Below, in pieces: positions 6,604 to 9,272 of a DNA stretch of 9,272 bases. The stretch spans positions 1 through 9,272 of the forward strand of contig JACDAW010000267.1 in NCBI GenBank assembly GCA_013695245.1. The letters run 5' to 3'. Numbering within the stretch: position 1 is the stretch's first letter; each line of letters begins with the position of its first letter. The notes below the pieces were generated by a model that was given only the letters and a program-made list of their open reading frames with translations, made no database searches and was not told the origin of the DNA. The stretch comes from Pyrinomonadaceae bacterium. GTDB lineage: Bacteria > Acidobacteriota > Blastocatellia > Pyrinomonadales > Pyrinomonadaceae. The position numbers and the translations under genes are program-made.

Positions 6604-7254
6604 ATGAAATTTTCCCCGACGACTCGTATCCCTCGCAGATTTAAGTCAACCCCGTTTACCATCGCCTTCTTTATCTTCATCGCGCTGGCGAGCATGTTTC
6701 TCAATCGCGCTTTTGCACCGATGGCAATCGCGCATGGAGTTGAACTCGCCTCCGCGCCGTGTTCCGCGATTCCTTCTGACGTTCCGTCATCAGGCGATTG
6801 CAAACTCGACGAGATTATCTTTCGCTCCGGTGCGCGCTACGGCGTTGACCCGCGCTTGCTTCACGCCGTTATTTGGCAAGAATCTAAATACAAAACGTCT
6901 GCCGAGTCACACAAAGGCGCGCAAGGCTTGATGCAACTCATTCCTTCAACCGCGCGGCGCTTCAACTGCAAAGACGCGCGCGATGCGCAACAGAACATCG
7001 AAGCCGGAACGCGCTACCTGCGCAAAATGCTTGAGCGTTTTAACGGCGATGTGACGCTCGCGCTCGCCGGTTATAACGCCGGTGAAGGCAACGTTGACAA
7101 ATACGACGGCGTGCCGCCCTTCAGCGAAACGCAAAATTACGTTCGCATTATCACCGGCCGTTACGGCAAAACTTTTCACCCGATTTTGACTGCCGAACAA
7201 GCGCGAACGCAGTTTAACCTTGACCGCGAACTCGTTGCCCGACTCGAACGCTAA
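6604..7254 (+). CDS. Membrane-targeted lytic transglycosylase, SLT domain (family 1)
   Basis: Lytic transglycosylases cut the MurNAc-GlcNAc bond of peptidoglycan and leave a 1,6-anhydro end. This 216-residue protein has a basic N-terminus and one hydrophobic segment at about 17-40, which is an uncleaved anchor or a signal peptide, so the domain faces the periplasm. The SLT domain covers about 66-185: catalytic Glu93 in IWQESKY, GAQGLMQLIPSTARRF at 105-120, YLRKMLERF at 138-146, AGYNAGEGNV at 155-164 and the Tyr of TQNYVRII at 179. All hallmark motifs of the Slt70-like fold are present. There is no LysM or other wall-binding domain, so it is a minimal single-domain enzyme. It is preceded by a long leader and is divergent from fmdB; the next gene is in the same direction 136 nt downstream but has its own likely promoter. 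Confidence 0.92.
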   Translation: MKFSPTTRIPRRFKSTPFTIAFFIFIALASMFLNRAFAPMAIAHGVELASAPCSAIPSDVPSSGDCKLDEIIFRSGARYGVDPRLLHAVIWQESKYKTSAESHKGAQGLMQLIPSTARRFNCKDARDAQQNIEAGTRYLRKMLERFNGDVTLALAGYNAGEGNVDKYDGVPPFSETQNYVRIITGRYGKTFHPILTAEQARTQFNLDRELVARLER

Positions 7255-7285
7255 GGCAAACGCTTTTCGCTTCGCCGGAAATCTC

Positions 7286-7291
7286 TATAAT
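7286..7291 (+). promoter_or_regulatory. Isolated consensus -10 hexamer TATAAT
   Basis: A perfect TATAAT lies between the transglycosylase stop and the sigma-54 activator gene. The best upstream partner is TTTTCG at 7264-7269 with a 16-nt spacer, which is a poor -35. If used, the transcript would carry the downstream 46-nt hairpin in its leader. Confidence 0.3.
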
Positions 7292-7302
7292 CCTTTCGCC
7301 TC

Positions 7303-7348
7303 AAGCGCGCCTCTTCCGTTGATTGACTTTGCAACCGGAGGCGCGCTT
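7303..7348. repeat. Perfect 11-bp inverted repeat forming a long hairpin
   Basis: AAGCGCGCCTC at 7303-7313 is exactly matched by GAGGCGCGCTT at 7338-7348. Inside, GTTG at 7318-7321 can also pair with CAAC at 7332-7335, leaving a 10-nt loop. The right arm sits between the -35 and -10 of the promoter proposed for the downstream gene, so the dyad could be an operator. As RNA it is also placed to terminate the transglycosylase transcript 49 nt after its stop codon, but the following CGTTATCATTTG is a poor T tract. Confidence 0.75.
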
Positions 7349-7357
7349 CGTTATCAT
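7329..7357 (+). promoter_or_regulatory. Candidate sigma-70 promoter of the sigma-54 activator gene
   Basis: TTGCAA at 7329-7334 (four of six to TTGACA) and TATCAT at 7352-7357 (five of six to TATAAT) are separated by exactly 17 bp. Transcription would begin near 7364, giving a leader of about 27 nt before the ATG at 7391. The inverted repeat overlaps this promoter. Confidence 0.4.
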
Positions 7358-7390
7358 TTGCGCTTAGCACGTTTTTGTTTCGAGAAACTT

Positions 7391-9272
7391 ATGTCCACAA
7401 TCATGGCGCAGCAGTCGCTTTCACTTGAGCGCAAAATCCAAATGCACGAAGCGCGCGAAGCGATCATCAATCGCCTTGCGCCCGATTTGCGCTCTGAAAT
7501 TGACTTGGACAAATTTCTCTCGGCAATCGTCCTCGAACTCGGCCGCATGATGGACGTTGATCGCTGCGACGTGCTGCAACTTGTTCAAAGCGGCGAACTG
7601 CGTATCAGCCACGAATGGCGCCGCTCGACGGAAGTTCCTTCAAGCGCGGGCACAACCGTCCCCGTCGATCTCAAACAACTCGTCGAGCGCGTTGACCCGA
7701 CAAAGCCGATCCGCTTGGACGACGTTTCCGCTTCCGACCTTGATGCGGAAGTGCGTCTTCTCGCCGCGAGTCTCGGCACGCGCTCACTGCTCATCGTCCC
7801 TATCGTTTTGGACGGCAAGGTGCTCGGACTTGTAGGCTTACACATGACGCGCACGACGCGCGCGTGGCTTGATGAAGAAGTCTCTTTTCTTCAAGCTATC
7901 GCCAAGCAGATCGCCGTCGGCTACCAATATGCGCTTATCTATCAGGACAAACAGCGCGAAGGCGAACGCACGCGCGCGCTTCTTGAGATCGCCAACGCTC
8001 TTAATGCGCGCTCGGATTTCAAAGAAGTAACGTCGCTTGTTTTGGAACGCGCCATCGCCCTCGTCGGCGCGGACTACGGCGCGCTCGGCGTGATCGAAAC
8101 TTCAGGGCAGGTCATTAGCCTCGCCGCTTTCAAACACGCGCCGCACGCCGCGACCGACGGCGTGCGCGGACTCATCGAAGCGCACGGTCAATCAATTGAC
8201 ATCACGGGCTTTCCTGCCCTCACGGATTTACTCAAAGAAGGCCGCACGCTGCGCCTCCGTGATAGCGATCTGCCGTTTCCCCTTCGCTTTGCGTTTAACG
8301 CAACCTTAGGCGGGCGCGCCGCGCTCGTCGCTCCCGTGCGCATCGGCGAACAGGTCTTCGGACTTCTAGGTTTAGTGTGGAGCGAAGCGCGCGAAGAATT
8401 TGATGAGCACGAGACGGCGCTTGTCGAAGGCATCGCCGATCAAATCGGCACGGCGCTTGAGCGTGATCAGTTATCCGCCGAAGTGATGCGCCTCAAGAGC
8501 GTGCTTGACGAACGCCGCGTCGAGAGCCGCATCATCGGGCAAGCTCCGGCAATCCGCCGCGCCATCGAACTTGCTTTAAACGTCGCTGACACGCAAACCT
8601 CCGTCCTTATTCAAGGCGAATCAGGCACGGGCAAAGAGTTGCTGGCGAACCTCATTCACTACAATTCCCAGCGCAAAGACAAGCCTTACATCAAACTCAA
8701 CTGCGGCGCGATTCCCGAAACTCTGCTCGAATCCGAACTTTTCGGTCATGAAAAGGGGGCGTTTACCGACGCACGTTCGCGGCGTCGTGGGCGCTTTGAA
8801 GAATCGGACGGCGGCACGCTTTTTCTCGACGAAATCGCGGAGATGACTTTGTCCGCGCAAGTACGCTTATTGCGCGTGCTGCAGGACGGTGAGTTTACGC
8901 GCGTCGGCGGCAATGAGTTGTTAAAGACAGATGTGCGCGTGCTCGCTGCGACAAACGTTAATCTCGAAGAGGCAGTTGAAGAGGGCAAGTTTAGGCTCGA
9001 TCTTTTTTATCGTCTCTCCGTGTTTCCAATCACGCTTCCCGCTTTGCGCGAGCGCACGTCAGACATTCATCCGCTTGTGATCCACTTCATCGAACATTAC
9101 AAACAGAAGACAGGTCGCTTTATCTCCGGCCTTTCGCGCGACGCGCTCGCCGCGCTCGTCTCCTACGCGTGGCCGGGCAACGTGCGCGAACTTGAGAACG
9201 CCATTGAGCGCGCCGTGATCATCGCTTCCGGTCGCCGCATCGAACTCGACGATTTGCCGGACGCAATCGGGC
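7391..9272 (+). CDS. Sigma-54-dependent transcriptional activator with two GAF domains, 3'-truncated
   Basis: Bacterial enhancer-binding proteins use ATP to open promoters held by sigma-54 RNA polymerase. The frame runs open from ATG 7391 to the window end (627 residues seen). Two GAF-type sensor domains come first, at about 25-185 and 195-360, with the parallel segments SLLIVPIVLDGKVLGLVGL and AALVAPVRIGEQVFGLLGL. The AAA+ domain starts at IIGQAP (381): Walker A GESGTGKE at 409-416, sigma-54-contact loop GAFTDA at 456-461 instead of the usual GAFTGA, Walker B GGTLFLDE at 474-481 (Asp480, Glu481), arginine-finger region FRLDLFYRL at 534-542, and WPGNVREL at 594-601. The Fis-type DNA-binding end expected in this family lies beyond the window. 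There is no receiver domain, so it is probably controlled by ligand or redox sensing through GAF. The start has only a weak GAGA upstream; ATG at 7403 is an alternative. Confidence 0.93.
   Translation, partial: MSTIMAQQSLSLERKIQMHEAREAIINRLAPDLRSEIDLDKFLSAIVLELGRMMDVDRCDVLQLVQSGELRISHEWRRSTEVPSSAGTTVPVDLKQLVERVDPTKPIRLDDVSASDLDAEVRLLAASLGTRSLLIVPIVLDGKVLGLVGLHMTRTTRAWLDEEVSFLQAIAKQIAVGYQYALIYQDKQREGERTRALLEIANALNARSDFKEVTSLVLERAIALVGADYGALGVIETSGQVISLAAFKHAPHAATDGVRGLIEAHGQSIDITGFPALTDLLKEGRTLRLRDSDLPFPLRFAFNATLGGRAALVAPVRIGEQVFGLLGLVWSEAREEFDEHETALVEGIADQIGTALERDQLSAEVMRLKSVLDERRVESRIIGQAPAIRRAIELALNVADTQTSVLIQGESGTGKELLANLIHYNSQRKDKPYIKLNCGAIPETLLESELFGHEKGAFTDARSRRRGRFEESDGGTLFLDEIAEMTLSAQVRLLRVLQDGEFTRVGGNELLKTDVRVLAATNVNLEEAVEEGKFRLDLFYRLSVFPITLPALRERTSDIHPLVIHFIEHYKQKTGRFISGLSRDALAALVSYAWPGNVRELENAIERAVIIASGRRIELDDLPDAIG

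Overview
The window holds seven protein genes, two of them cut by the window edges, on a moderately GC-rich background with codons rich in GCG and CGC. Several features together suggest an Acidobacteriota-type bacterium, perhaps of the Blastocatellia: a secreted VWFA-like protein of the kind common in that phylum, a seven-helix membrane AraC regulator, a secreted S33 hydrolase carrying PDZ domains, and a GAF-GAF-AAA+ sigma-54 activator. This assignment is inference from gene content; no marker gene is present.

Left part: the 3' three quarters of ettA (ABC-F translation factor, + strand) ends at 1361, tail to tail with a run of four minus-strand genes. In transcription order these are an FmdB-type zinc-ribbon protein (6127-5786), a secreted VWFA-domain protein (5774-4866), a membrane-embedded AraC-family regulator (4804-3671) and a secreted alpha/beta hydrolase with two C-terminal PDZ domains (3478-1412). 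The first two are 11 nt apart and the regulator follows closely, so they may share a transcript. The hydrolase has its own 192-nt upstream region, which contains a perfect 24-bp palindrome and a strong ribosome binding site.

Middle: a 476-bp AT-rich region without a convincing gene (6128-6603) separates fmdB from a divergent membrane-targeted SLT lytic transglycosylase (6604-7254). The transglycosylase leader can fold into three consecutive stem-loops just before its ribosome binding site.

Right part: a 136-bp gap holds a perfect 11-bp inverted repeat that overlaps a plausible sigma-70 promoter. It leads into a sigma-54 enhancer-binding protein (7391 to the window end) with two GAF domains and a GAFTDA variant of the sigma-54-contacting loop; its C-terminus, where a DNA-binding domain is expected, lies outside the window.

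Taken together the window looks like chromosomal housekeeping and envelope-related sequence. No mobile element, CRISPR array, tRNA, rRNA or phage gene was seen. No new multi-gene system is evident. The most testable novelties are the two dyad-symmetric sites, the membrane AraC and PDZ-hydrolase pair, and the structured transglycosylase leader.
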